Origin: Kineosporiaceae bacterium
GTDB taxonomy: Bacteria > Actinomycetota > Actinomycetes > Actinomycetales > Kineosporiaceae
NCBI GenBank assembly: GCA_016713225.1
Contig: JADJPO010000005.1
Coordinates: 1-64,000, forward strand
DNA length: 64,000 nucleotides
Direction: 5' to 3'
The notes beneath the pieces were generated by a model that was not told the origin of the DNA, searched no databases, and worked only from the letters and a program-made list of their open reading frames with translations. The position numbers and the translations under genes are program-made. Positions within the stretch are counted from its first letter, which is position 1; every line of letters starts with the position of its first letter. Positions 8,370 through 16,018 of the stretch are shown piece by piece.

Positions 8370-10651
8370 CGGCGAGCCTTCCGTCCCGTTGGGGCAGCGT
8401 CCGGCGTGCCCCGGTGCCGGGCGTTTATCGCTGCCTCAACCTGCCCGCGATCCGCGCCGTAGTAGCTGCGTGAGCGCAACCGGGCGGTCGCGGCCACGCC
8501 AGTCACTGGAGGCGGCGGGAGGGTAACGGCGGTGGCAGGTGGGGCAACCCGCGCGCCTGTGGCGAGCGTCGTGACGACCTCGTAGCGGCCGAGCGCCTGC
8601 AGATCCGTGGCCTTCACGTGCGGTGCCAGTTCCCGGGCCAGCACCCCAGCGTCGTGGGCGGCCACCTGGAAGATGACCCGGCTTCGGGCGTTAGCCAGGA
8701 CGGCCTCGCGCACGCTCGTGGGGAGCTGGCCGAGGTGCTGGTGCGCCAGTGTCAGCCCGAGGCCGAGCCCCCGGGCCTGCGCCAGGATCGTCTCAATGCC
8801 GGCCGGCAGGTGCAGGTAGTCCTGGAACTCGTCGATGTAGGCGAACGTCGCCGGCCGCTCGGACGAAGGCAGTCCGGCCCGCTTCTGCACGGCCTGCCAC
8901 AGTCGCGTGACGACGAGCGACCCGAGGAGTGCTGCGGCTTCCTCGCCGAGCAGACCCTTGGACAGCGGCACGAGCACGATGGCTCGCTCGGCCAGCGCCC
9001 GGTCGAAGTCGAACGTCGGCTCGGCCTGCCCAATGATGTTGCGCAGGCGCTTGCGCAGCAGGAACGTGCGCAGCTTGTTCATGACCGGGCCAATGGCGTT
9101 AGTCCGCTCGCCGTCACTCAGAGCGTCGTACCAGGCCCAGAACGGGCCGAGGGCAACGGGATCGTTGATGCGTCCGACGAGGGGCCAGCGGAAGCTCGGG
9201 TCGGTGAGTAGTAGTGGCACTTCGGCGAGCGTCATGCGTGGCACCCCGACGAGGGTCAGGAGCGCTGCCCTGAGGATGTCGTCAGTTCGCGGCCCCCAGG
9301 AGTCCTTGTAGAGGTCGTGGAAGATGCTGACGACCTGGTCCACCACGAGCTCGGGGCTGTCGTCGGGACGAGCCAGCAAGTTGAGCCCGACGGGCCGCTC
9401 CTCGTCGGCCGGGTCCAGCACGACGACGTCGCCGGTTCGCTCCGGCGGGATGCGGTCGAGCACATCCGCGACGAGGTCGCCCTTCGGGTCCACCACGATG
9501 ACTCCCCGCCCGGCCTGCATGTCTTGGGAGATGAGCCCCAGCAGCAGCGTCGACTTGCCTGCGCCCGTCGGACCAATGACGTGCAAGTGCCGCAGCGAGT
9601 CCGGCAGTGACAGAGCGAGGTTGCGTTCGACGCCCGGGAACGACGAGCGGGCGACGACCCGGCCGTAGCTGGGGATCTCGGAGATGGGGGCGAGGGCAGG
9701 GGTGCCGCTCGCGACGAGGCCAGGCAGCATGACGTCGGCCAGAGGCACGCCAAGCAGTCCGACGAGCTCGTCAGCGTTGAGCAGCGCGGGTGTTGCGACG
9801 AGGGGCGTCAGATGGCGGTGCATCATCGAGGCGACCCAACGGCTCGGCCACCACGACCGGTACAAGTGAGCACCCGGCACGTTGGCGGTGTGCAGCGACG
9901 CGAGCACCTGCGCCCGCAGCGACCGTGCCCGGCCAGTCGAAGCCGCCACCACCCCAACGCGGCCCGTCGCGATGAAGACGGGCGCGGCGTGCTTGCGCTT
10001 CCAGTCGGCCACGGCCGCCTGATCCATGGGTGGCGTCGACACAGCCCGCTCAATCACCTGGGGTAGCAGCCCTCGGTTACTGCTCCGCCGGGCCGGCGTG
10101 GCGGTTGGGATAGCGCCCGACGGGCCGGCGGGCTGGAGCACCCACTGCACCTTGATCGTCTCGCCGTCCCGCAAGGGCTGGAGGCTCGACAGCAGTGCAG
10201 CGGCCACCCGCGGCGTCGCGCCCTCGGCCAGTACCCGGTGTGCTCCGCGCTGACCGAGCTGACAGGCCAGGCTCACCTGCGGCGGCTGGTAGGAAGGGTC
10301 CTCGGCGACCCGGGCGCCGGGGACGGCCGCCCGCAGCGCCGACAGCACGGTGGCGGCGTGAATCTGCCGCACCAGCAGGTGGTGGATGATCCCGTCCGCC
10401 GTCGCGGTGACCTCCCAGGCGATGGCACGCACAGAGAATGGCCGCTGCCAGCGGTAGGCCACGAGGCCGGAGACTCCAGCCAGGAGGTCGGCGACCTGCG
10501 CCGGGCTCGTGCCGCGCGGGAAGGTCACGGCGTACGCCACGAGTTCCTCGCTGAAGCGTGCCCGACTCCCGGCGCGCACCGTCAGGGTGACGAACACAAA
10601 CACCATGCATAGCCATGAGAGCCAGAAGATAATGAGGGCAAGATCGTTCAT
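8366..10651 (-). CDS. Conjugative coupling ATPase (VirD4/TraD-like)
   Basis: A 761-residue ATPase that would pump element DNA through a conjugation channel. The N-terminus has one strong membrane segment (LALIIFWLSWLCMVFVFVTL). Walker A is GPTGAGKST at about residue 359; VVDPKGDL follows; Walker B is FAYIDEFQDY at about residue 605; then HQHLGQLP and NARSRVIFQ, typical of TraM-recognition/TraG-D proteins. The ATG overlaps the stop of the preceding 53-residue gene. It is the only clear conjugation motor in the element. It carries no relaxase domain. Confidence 0.85.
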   Translation of the reverse strand: MNDLALIIFWLSWLCMVFVFVTLTVRAGSRARFSEELVAYAVTFPRGTSPAQVADLLAGVSGLVAYRWQRPFSVRAIAWEVTATADGIIHHLLVRQIHAATVLSALRAAVPGARVAEDPSYQPPQVSLACQLGQRGAHRVLAEGATPRVAAALLSSLQPLRDGETIKVQWVLQPAGPSGAIPTATPARRSSNRGLLPQVIERAVSTPPMDQAAVADWKRKHAAPVFIATGRVGVVAASTGRARSLRAQVLASLHTANVPGAHLYRSWWPSRWVASMMHRHLTPLVATPALLNADELVGLLGVPLADVMLPGLVASGTPALAPISEIPSYGRVVARSSFPGVERNLALSLPDSLRHLHVIGPTGAGKSTLLLGLISQDMQAGRGVIVVDPKGDLVADVLDRIPPERTGDVVVLDPADEERPVGLNLLARPDDSPELVVDQVVSIFHDLYKDSWGPRTDDILRAALLTLVGVPRMTLAEVPLLLTDPSFRWPLVGRINDPVALGPFWAWYDALSDGERTNAIGPVMNKLRTFLLRKRLRNIIGQAEPTFDFDRALAERAIVLVPLSKGLLGEEAAALLGSLVVTRLWQAVQKRAGLPSSERPATFAYIDEFQDYLHLPAGIETILAQARGLGLGLTLAHQHLGQLPTSVREAVLANARSRVIFQVAAHDAGVLARELAPHVKATDLQALGRYEVVTTLATGARVAPPATAVTLPPPPVTGVAATARLRSRSYYGADRGQVEAAINARHRGTPDAAPTGRKARR

Positions 10652-10809
10652 AGGTCACCTCCCGTCTCGTACCTGGTAGTGGAAGTAGCGGGCTTGGCGG
10701 TGCGCTCCTTGGCCTCCAGTTCCCGGGCTAGTTCGATAAGTGCAAGCACGAACAGATGCACGTCCGGGTCCTTGCGTCGAATCCCAGTTACTTTGATGAT
10801 TCTTGCCAT
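10648..10809 (-). CDS. Small protein (53 aa) upstream of the coupling ATPase
   Basis: ATG at 10809 follows GAGGAGG at a good distance. The protein begins MARIIKVTGIRRKDPDVH, then a helix LFVLALIELARELEAKERTA, and its TGA overlaps the ATPase ATG by four bases. No family is recognised; it resembles small accessory proteins that precede coupling ATPases on actinobacterial elements. Strong ribosome site and coupling support translation. Confidence 0.65.
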   Translation of the reverse strand: MARIIKVTGIRRKDPDVHLFVLALIELARELEAKERTAKPATSTTRYETGGDL

Positions 10810-11027
10810 ATACCCCTCCTCACAAGCTCAAATACACGTGGCTGCTCCGCAACACAGATCTGCTTGTCGCTCGTAATTGCGAGGACGCCGAGCTACCACG
10901 TGGGATTAGTTATACGTTGCAGGCATGCCACATTTCTTTAGGCGAAATGCAGGCGCGCCTGTCTCACGGCATCTGCAATTTCCTGGACGAATGCACAGGT
11001 ACATGATTAGCGGTGCCGAGTCACGGG
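10810..11027. other. Intergenic region, probable internal promoter
   Basis: This 218-base stretch is clearly richer in A/T than its flanks and holds no gene I can support. It breaks the overlapping gene chain, so a promoter for the coupling ATPase unit may lie here; TATAAC near 10909-10914 on the minus strand could be a -10 box, with no clear -35. Confidence 0.3.
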
Positions 11028-11837
11028 CTAAGGGGTCGCCGGCCCCTGCACGTCTGCAGCCCGGGCTGCCGCGATTGCCGCGCGTACTCGCGCTCCGGAA
11101 GCAGCCAGGTTCGCCTCTGCAAGCCTCCGCCGCACCGTTGGCTCGCCTGCGTCCGGGCGCAGCGTCCGTGTCTGATCCACCATGGCGGCCAGCGTCGCCG
11201 CATCCGCCCGCTCCCGGCGCGGCGGAGTGCGCCGTGGCCGCCGAGCCCGCTGCTTAGTAAGGCGGGGCGGCTCGACAGCGGACGCCGCGATACGTGATTC
11301 GGGCAACCCGGAAGCTGCCTCCCGCGAAACCGGCTCGGGCGTCTCGGAGGACATAGGCTGATCTTCGGGAATCGGGACGGGCAGCGTGACAGCCGCCACC
11401 GCCCGGTCTGCCACCCCAGCCACGTGCCACAACACGGATGCCGCGCCGAGCACCGCAACCGGCAGACAGGAAACCGCCGTCACCACCCACCACGGCGCGG
11501 CCGTCACGCCGGCCGCCGTCAGCAGGTGGTACGCCACCTGTCCGGCCATACCAAGCAGGAGCGCCGCCGCCGCTGAGGCCCAGGTGTAGCGCCGCGCCCC
11601 GGAGGAGAGCGTCCGGCCGCTCGTCGCCACCGCGAGGGCGTACACCGCGTACGCCTCCACGCCTACCGGCAGCGTGATGGCCGTGTTGATCACGAGCCCG
11701 TCCCAGATCCCCGGCAGCGGGTGAACGAGGCCGAAGCCGGTGAGTGAGCCGAGGCCCACCCACCCGGACCAGGTCGCCGTCCCCGCCGACGCCCCGATGA
11801 TGATGAGCGGCCAGCGCGACCGCCTCGGGCTACTCAT
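11028..11837 (-). CDS. Polytopic membrane protein, DUF2637/Spd-like
   Basis: A 269-residue protein with about four membrane segments in its first 145 residues (LIIIGASAGTATWSGWVGL; WDGLVINTAITLPVGVEAYA; ASAAAALLLGMAGQVAYHLL; VVTAVSCLPVAVLGAASVLW) and a soluble, very basic C-terminal half. The layout resembles DUF2637 and Spd-type membrane proteins of actinobacterial elements, which help spread DNA along mycelium or support transfer. The start overlaps the C5-methyltransferase stop (ATGA). Family assignment is by layout only. Confidence 0.55.
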   Translation of the reverse strand: MSSPRRSRWPLIIIGASAGTATWSGWVGLGSLTGFGLVHPLPGIWDGLVINTAITLPVGVEAYAVYALAVATSGRTLSSGARRYTWASAAAALLLGMAGQVAYHLLTAAGVTAAPWWVVTAVSCLPVAVLGAASVLWHVAGVADRAVAAVTLPVPIPEDQPMSSETPEPVSREAASGLPESRIAASAVEPPRLTKQRARRPRRTPPRRERADAATLAAMVDQTRTLRPDAGEPTVRRRLAEANLAASGARVRAAIAAARAADVQGPATP

Positions 11838-13009
11838 CGTTCGTCCCGGTCGACGTGCTCAACAGGCCGCCGTCCGGGCCAGCTATCCAGCGCCCCGTCA
11901 TGGCTTGCGACCAAGCGAGAGACGACCCATTCGGCCACCGGCACAGCAACGGCGTTGCCCATCTGCGTGTAGCGATGGCCGTCTGCCTGGCCGTCAGTCC
12001 AGCCGTCCGGGAATCCTTGAAGCCGCTCACACTCGACAGGAGTCAATCGGCGGACGGTCGACGCAACGAGTATTTCGTCGTTGGCCTTGCCTTCGCGGTG
12101 ATGCATGCTGACGGCAAGAGACGCGACGGCGTGACGATCCCCCCTGGTCAGGGTATTCATCGGGTCGCCCGCGCCTCCGATGCCCAGGCCGTTGCCTTTG
12201 CCGTCTTGCTTGTCGCCCCGTTTGCCTGCGTGGCGAGTGGCCTGGTCGTGAATCGGGAGGACGACGGACGCGCTCTCGACGACAACCTTGTTTTCGTTGA
12301 CGTACTGGCTTCCGACGCCCTTGAAATCGCGAGCCGCGAGCGACCCTACGATGCTGGAGCCGAGGATGCCAGGGCTTCGAGGGCTGCCTGCAGTTGGGCT
12401 GGCAATGTCTTTCCGCGCGCCGCCGCTCTGCGCAAGATACCAACGGCGGCCAGGGACGAGAGCGAGTATCTCGCTAGGTGACCGCCAGTGTGCTCCAAGA
12501 CTTCCGACAATGAAGACGCGACGCCTCCGTTGTGGGACTCCGAAGTATTGAGCGTTAAGCACTCGCCAGCTGACGCTATACCCGAGCTCAACCAGCGTGG
12601 CAACGACGGTTCCCATGTCCTCCCCGCGACGAGACGAGAGAAGCCCAGGGACGTTTTCGAGAATGAAGTAGCGCGACTGCGTCTCCCCCAGCAGGCGGAC
12701 AATGTGCCAGAAGAGTCCTGATCGTTGTCCAGCCAAGCCTTCACGTCGTCCTGCCACGCTGAGGTCTTGGCACGGGAACCCTCCGGTGATGATGCCTGCC
12801 TCGGGACGAAAGCCCGCTTGAATGAGTTGTCCACCCGTTACCTCCTTGATGTCGCCAAATAGAACCGAGTTGGGGAATCGCCTGGACAGGACAGTGCTTG
12901 CCTGCTTGTCGATTTCCACGGAAGCGGCCACCCTGACGCCGTTGCGTTCGAGTGCGAGGTCGAAGCCGCCGACCCCAGCGAAGAGTGAGACCGCCGTCAA
13001 CTGGCTCAT
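11834..13009 (-). CDS. DNA (cytosine-5) methyltransferase
   Basis: A 391-residue C5 methyltransferase with all main motifs: SAM site VSLFAGVGGFDLAL, catalytic GGFPCQDLSVAGRR (PCQ), FILENVPG (ENV), GVPQRRRRVF and C-terminal YTQMGNAVAVPVAEWV. A variable target-recognition region lies between about residues 190 and 300. No restriction endonuclease gene lies beside it, so it is probably a solitary methylase that shields the element. Its ATG overlaps the MT-A70 stop and its stop overlaps the next ATG. Confidence 0.93.
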   Translation of the reverse strand: MSQLTAVSLFAGVGGFDLALERNGVRVAASVEIDKQASTVLSRRFPNSVLFGDIKEVTGGQLIQAGFRPEAGIITGGFPCQDLSVAGRREGLAGQRSGLFWHIVRLLGETQSRYFILENVPGLLSSRRGEDMGTVVATLVELGYSVSWRVLNAQYFGVPQRRRRVFIVGSLGAHWRSPSEILALVPGRRWYLAQSGGARKDIASPTAGSPRSPGILGSSIVGSLAARDFKGVGSQYVNENKVVVESASVVLPIHDQATRHAGKRGDKQDGKGNGLGIGGAGDPMNTLTRGDRHAVASLAVSMHHREGKANDEILVASTVRRLTPVECERLQGFPDGWTDGQADGHRYTQMGNAVAVPVAEWVVSRLVASHDGALDSWPGRRPVEHVDRDER

Positions 13010-13551
13010 GGGGTCACCGTCCGCACTCCAGGCGTCGCGATCTCGACGTCGCAGTCCACCTCGTTGCCCCAGGCGTCCCAGCCCGGCTGCTTCCGCCTCG
13101 CAAACAGATCCAGGTACGGCCCCGGCGAGCAGCGCTCGATGATCGCGTACTGCTCTTCGGGCTTGTGGCTGTGGTCCTGGAGCGGGGCGTACGTCCACGT
13201 GCCTTGACCCTTGAACTGCACCGGAGCCTTGCCCCGCACACCAAGCAGCAGGTGCTCGGTCTGGTTGCGCAGGTAGTGCCCCATGCCGAACCGCGGCTTG
13301 ATCCAGGTCAGGCACGACCGATACGAGAAGCCCCACGCCTCCATGACCGAGATCTGCTCGAAGATGTCGGAGTTCGTCACCCATAGCCACAGGTGCGCGT
13401 CGTCTTCGGCCAGCTCGCCGACGGGCAAGGCGCGGATGGTGTCGAGCGGCATGAGTGGGTAGTGGTCCGACGGGCCACCACGGCCGACGAGGTTTTTGGT
13501 GCCCCACGGCGGATCGGCAAGGATCGTCCGGTACCGCGTCTCCGCGCTCAC
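13006..13551 (-). CDS. MT-A70 family adenine methyltransferase
   Basis: A 181-residue N6-adenine methyltransferase of the short MT-A70 type found on phages and plasmids. The catalytic motif is YRTILADPPWGTKN near the N-terminus (DPPW); later parts include HLWLWVTNSDIFEQ, WGFSYRSCLTWIKP and SKPEEQ-like HSHKPEEQYAIIERCSPGPYLDLFAR. I start it at the GTG at 13551, which overlaps the preceding small gene (GTGA); the longer open frame would cover that gene in another frame. It makes a methylase cassette with the C5 enzyme. Confidence 0.9.
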   Translation of the reverse strand: MSAETRYRTILADPPWGTKNLVGRGGPSDHYPLMPLDTIRALPVGELAEDDAHLWLWVTNSDIFEQISVMEAWGFSYRSCLTWIKPRFGMGHYLRNQTEHLLLGVRGKAPVQFKGQGTWTYAPLQDHSHKPEEQYAIIERCSPGPYLDLFARRKQPGWDAWGNEVDCDVEIATPGVRTVTP

Positions 13552-13706
13552 CTGGACCACCGCCCGCCCGTAATGAGCATTGCCACGGCCGCCACGATGA
13601 GCAGCGTCTCCAGCGCCGGGAGCACCGGAGCCGCCACCCAGTCGAGGACGCGCACCGTCACGACGACCGCGATGCCGAGCACAGCCATCCACGCCAGCCG
13701 CTTCAT
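13548..13706 (-). CDS. Small two-segment membrane protein (52 aa)
   Basis: The 52-residue frame reads MKRLAWMAVLGIAVVVTVRV at its start and has a second hydrophobic stretch ETLLIVAAVAMLITGG near the end, so two membrane passes are likely. It overlaps both neighbours by four bases (ATGA with the upstream gene, GTGA with MT-A70), which supports translation. No family is recognised. Confidence 0.6.
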   Translation of the reverse strand: MKRLAWMAVLGIAVVVTVRVLDWVAAPVLPALETLLIVAAVAMLITGGRWSR

Positions 13707-14029
13707 CGGTAGCTCCGGCGTTCCATCGACTGATCCTCTAGACGACGCAAGCGAGAGATCGCCCGCTCGGCAATCTCGTCGAGTCGGGCAAGATGTGCGT
13801 CCAACTCATACGAAGCAACCCGGCTGGGCTCTGAACTCACGCGAACCCCCGAAGGCGAAGCGCCGGGCGCCCTCTCCCGCCGGGGATGCGGTAGGTGAGA
13901 CGTCCGGATTCGGGCCGGCTGGGAGCGTTGCCGCAGCTGACTCGCCACCCACACCCCTAGCCCAGTAATGACCGGGAGACTGACCACGGACACGAGAGCC
14001 GCCAGCTCGACGAGCGTCGACTGATTCAC
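13703..14029 (-). CDS. Single-pass membrane protein (108 aa), hypothetical
   Basis: GTG start coupled to the upstream stop (GTGA). Residues about 7-29 (VELAALVSVVSLPVITGLGVWVA) form one membrane segment; a disordered basic stretch follows and then a helix ELDAHLARLDEIAERAISRL, possibly coiled coil. The layout (anchor, linker, helix) recalls small accessory proteins of transfer regions. No domain is recognised. Confidence 0.55.
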   Translation of the reverse strand: MNQSTLVELAALVSVVSLPVITGLGVWVASQLRQRSQPARIRTSHLPHPRRERAPGASPSGVRVSSEPSRVASYELDAHLARLDEIAERAISRLRRLEDQSMERRSYR

Positions 14030-14391
14030 CGCGGCCCCCGTGTCATGTAGCGCCCAATGGCCTGCGCACTCGCCAGGGCGTAGACGCTCAAGATCTCGCG
14101 ACAGGTGTACTCGGCGTCGCGGTCGCCTTGAATGATGCGCCGGGCCTCGTGATGGAGTTCCCCCACGTGCTGCATGGCCTGACTGGCGAGGATCTTGCCG
14201 TTGGTCAGCGACAGCTCAATCTCGCGAGCCTCCCGGTTGGCCGCCACCTCTTGCGCCGCATCCGAAACTGCCGCCTCGTCCTTCATACGCTCGATCTGTT
14301 GGCGGGCTCGCCAGTCGAGCTGGCGACTGTTGTCGTCGTATCGGGATAGGCGATGCCCGTCCGGGTCGAAGCCGCCACTCATCACGCTCAC
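14026..14391 (-). CDS. Helical soluble protein (121 aa), hypothetical
   Basis: Mostly charged helices: RQLDWRARQQIERMKDEAAV, AANREAREIELSLTNGKI and ASAQAIGRYMTRGPR. No family is recognised. The GTG at 14391 is preferred because it overlaps the upstream zinc-ribbon stop and follows GGAGGAGC; an ATG nine bases later is possible. It is coupled at both ends in the methylase/transfer run. Confidence 0.5.
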   Translation of the reverse strand: MSVMSGGFDPDGHRLSRYDDNSRQLDWRARQQIERMKDEAAVSDAAQEVAANREAREIELSLTNGKILASQAMQHVGELHHEARRIIQGDRDAEYTCREILSVYALASAQAIGRYMTRGPR

Positions 14392-14513
14392 AGCTCCTCC
14401 TCGGGGGTGAGAGTGCGGGGCCGACGGGGCGGGTTGCACGTCTCGCACCCACCCGATGAGCGGCGGCCGAATTCACCTGCGCACTCCGGGCAGCCCCAGT
14501 GTTGAGAAATCAT
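14388..14513 (-). CDS. Small zinc-ribbon protein (41 aa)
   Basis: Starts MISQHWGCPECAGEFG and continues GGCETCNPPRRP, two Cys pairs that could bind one zinc ion. It is the first gene of the long minus-strand chain, and its stop overlaps the next GTG. No clear ribosome site precedes the ATG, so the start is uncertain. Similar tiny zinc ribbons occur on actinobacterial elements; function unknown. Confidence 0.45.
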   Translation of the reverse strand: MISQHWGCPECAGEFGRRSSGGCETCNPPRRPRTLTPEEEL

Positions 14514-14954
14514 CCGAGCGGCGGCCGTTCCGCAAACGCGAATTCGGCGCAGCGCTCCATTTTCAGATCCCATACCTGCCTCCAGATCTCGATAAATGGC
14601 CTACTCGTTGGTACGAGTGGCCGAGGGATCTCAAGGTATGAAGTTGGGAGGCCAAAACATAGATCGATTTGATCTGTTAGTCGGTAGGCGACTCGCTTCG
14701 ATTCGGAAATGAAGACGACATTTCCTAGAATGAGTCTGCAACTCAGTTATGAACTCAGTGGTCAACTTGGTTCGCGTGCGGCCTCATGCCAGCCGAACCA
14801 GGCACCCGACGCTCGCGCCGCCGACCCTCGACCCTGGCGACGCCACCAAGCAGCCAGGCATGCTGGACGAAGTCATGTTGTTGGCTCGCGCCGAAGACAT
14901 GACAGAGACAATGCAGCTGTTTTGCCGCATGCCTACACGAAAGGGGCGCAGTCC
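14514..14954. promoter_or_regulatory. Divergent intergenic region between transfer genes and the kinase pair
   Basis: The part from about 14550 to 14760 is richer in A/T than its surroundings and lies between minus-strand and plus-strand gene sets, so it should contain both promoters. A TAGAAT hexamer at 14727-14732 could serve the plus strand. Short plus-strand frames start at 14709 and 14749, but their translations look non-protein-like, so I do not call them genes. Confidence 0.4.
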
Positions 14955-16016
14955 GTGTCCGACGAGGTGCTTCGAGTCGAGCTAGTCAACGAGCTTCAGC
15001 GTCTCGTCAGGCGCGGCTCGGGTACCGAGAACCTCGCGCTGCAGCAAAATCTGCTAGCGCTCGAGCCGGTGAAACTGGCTGCCAAGGGCGATGGTGTAAC
15101 CCCCGCCTTCGCGTTGTTCGCCCTGCTGTCTGTACTGACTGATGTGAAAGCCGGCCCAGGAGCAGCCCGGGACCTTCTGGTTGCCGCGGCGCTCACCGGC
15201 GTGAGTCCACGAGACGAGACGAGAGGGGTGCGCAACGACTCCAGCGGGCGAATTGCTGCGGCCGAGGCGGTCAAAGGATCGCCGCGATTGGATGTGCTCA
15301 AGCTTCGGGAGGGCCGCGAGCCCTACCTAGGCGCGCTCGCCGACGAGATCATCCTCTTCAGCCGTGCGGCGCAGCGCACGCCCGAAGTCCTCGCACCGTT
15401 CCTTCGTGCGTGCCTCATCCCGGACGGCACGATCCGTTCGATGCTCGGGGAGGCCGCTCACGCGACTCTCGCCGCCTCATCCCATGCCGTCGAGCCGCTG
15501 CCAGTCTCGCCGGAGATCGTCAACCCGACGCCCTTCCCCATGAACGCTGGGGTGCTCCGCGCGCTGGAGAAGTCTCGCCTGCATTGCGCAGCCGTGCCGC
15601 GGGAGTACTACACGCCAGACCTGCTTCGCGCGCTCATGAGCCTGCGCGACAGACGGGTGAGCATCTGCCTCCAGGGTGCTCGTCCCGGCCTCGCCGATGA
15701 GGTTGAGGTTTGGCTCCGGGAGACGGTCGACAGACTGGACGAGCAGGCCGAACCTGATAGTCCGCCCGACTGGACACTCCGCCCGGAGCTGGAGCATGCG
15801 CACCAGCTGGCGCAGCAGGACGGCAGGATGGCCATCTCCGAGCTGCACTTGTTCCTTGCGGTGCTGGACGGAGACTCAGGAACCGCCCGCGTTCTGACAG
15901 CGATGGCTGGGAGGGACTTCCCGAAGCTCCGTCGGATCGCTGACGAGGCCCGGCGTCGTCCCCCAGCGCCCCGACCCACACCCGGTCTGCATCCCGCGCG
16001 ACCGATCGGCGAGTAA
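14955..16016 (+). CDS. Clp-N-repeat-like protein paired with a kinase
   Basis: About 353 residues from the GTG at 14955, which follows AAGGGG. A C-terminal segment (about 285-345: ELEHAHQLAQQDGRM, ISELHLFLAVLDG, TARVLTAMAGRDFPKLRRIA) fits the Clp N-terminal repeat pattern that in ClpA/ClpC binds substrates or adaptors. A weaker similar segment lies near residues 30-75. No AAA ATPase domain follows, so it is not a Clp chaperone. It ends two bases before the kinase ATG and is very probably its partner or sensor. The family resemblance is by eye and needs a profile search. Confidence 0.5.
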   Translation: MSDEVLRVELVNELQRLVRRGSGTENLALQQNLLALEPVKLAAKGDGVTPAFALFALLSVLTDVKAGPGAARDLLVAAALTGVSPRDETRGVRNDSSGRIAAAEAVKGSPRLDVLKLREGREPYLGALADEIILFSRAAQRTPEVLAPFLRACLIPDGTIRSMLGEAAHATLAASSHAVEPLPVSPEIVNPTPFPMNAGVLRALEKSRLHCAAVPREYYTPDLLRALMSLRDRRVSICLQGARPGLADEVEVWLRETVDRLDEQAEPDSPPDWTLRPELEHAHQLAQQDGRMAISELHLFLAVLDGDSGTARVLTAMAGRDFPKLRRIADEARRRPPAPRPTPGLHPARPIGE

Positions 16017-16018
16017 CC

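Noticed and set aside
8366..10651. FtsK/TraB-type single-protein double-stranded DNA transfer system
   Set aside because: The N-terminal membrane segment, YIDEFQDY and TraM-recognition-like C-terminus fit VirD4/TraD coupling proteins; no winged-helix gamma domain is seen.
14709..14954. N-terminal extension of the Clp-N-like protein to an upstream ATG
   Set aside because: The extra 82 codons are rich in Arg/His/Ser with no structure and lie partly in AT-rich promoter-like DNA; the GTG at 14955 has a ribosome site.
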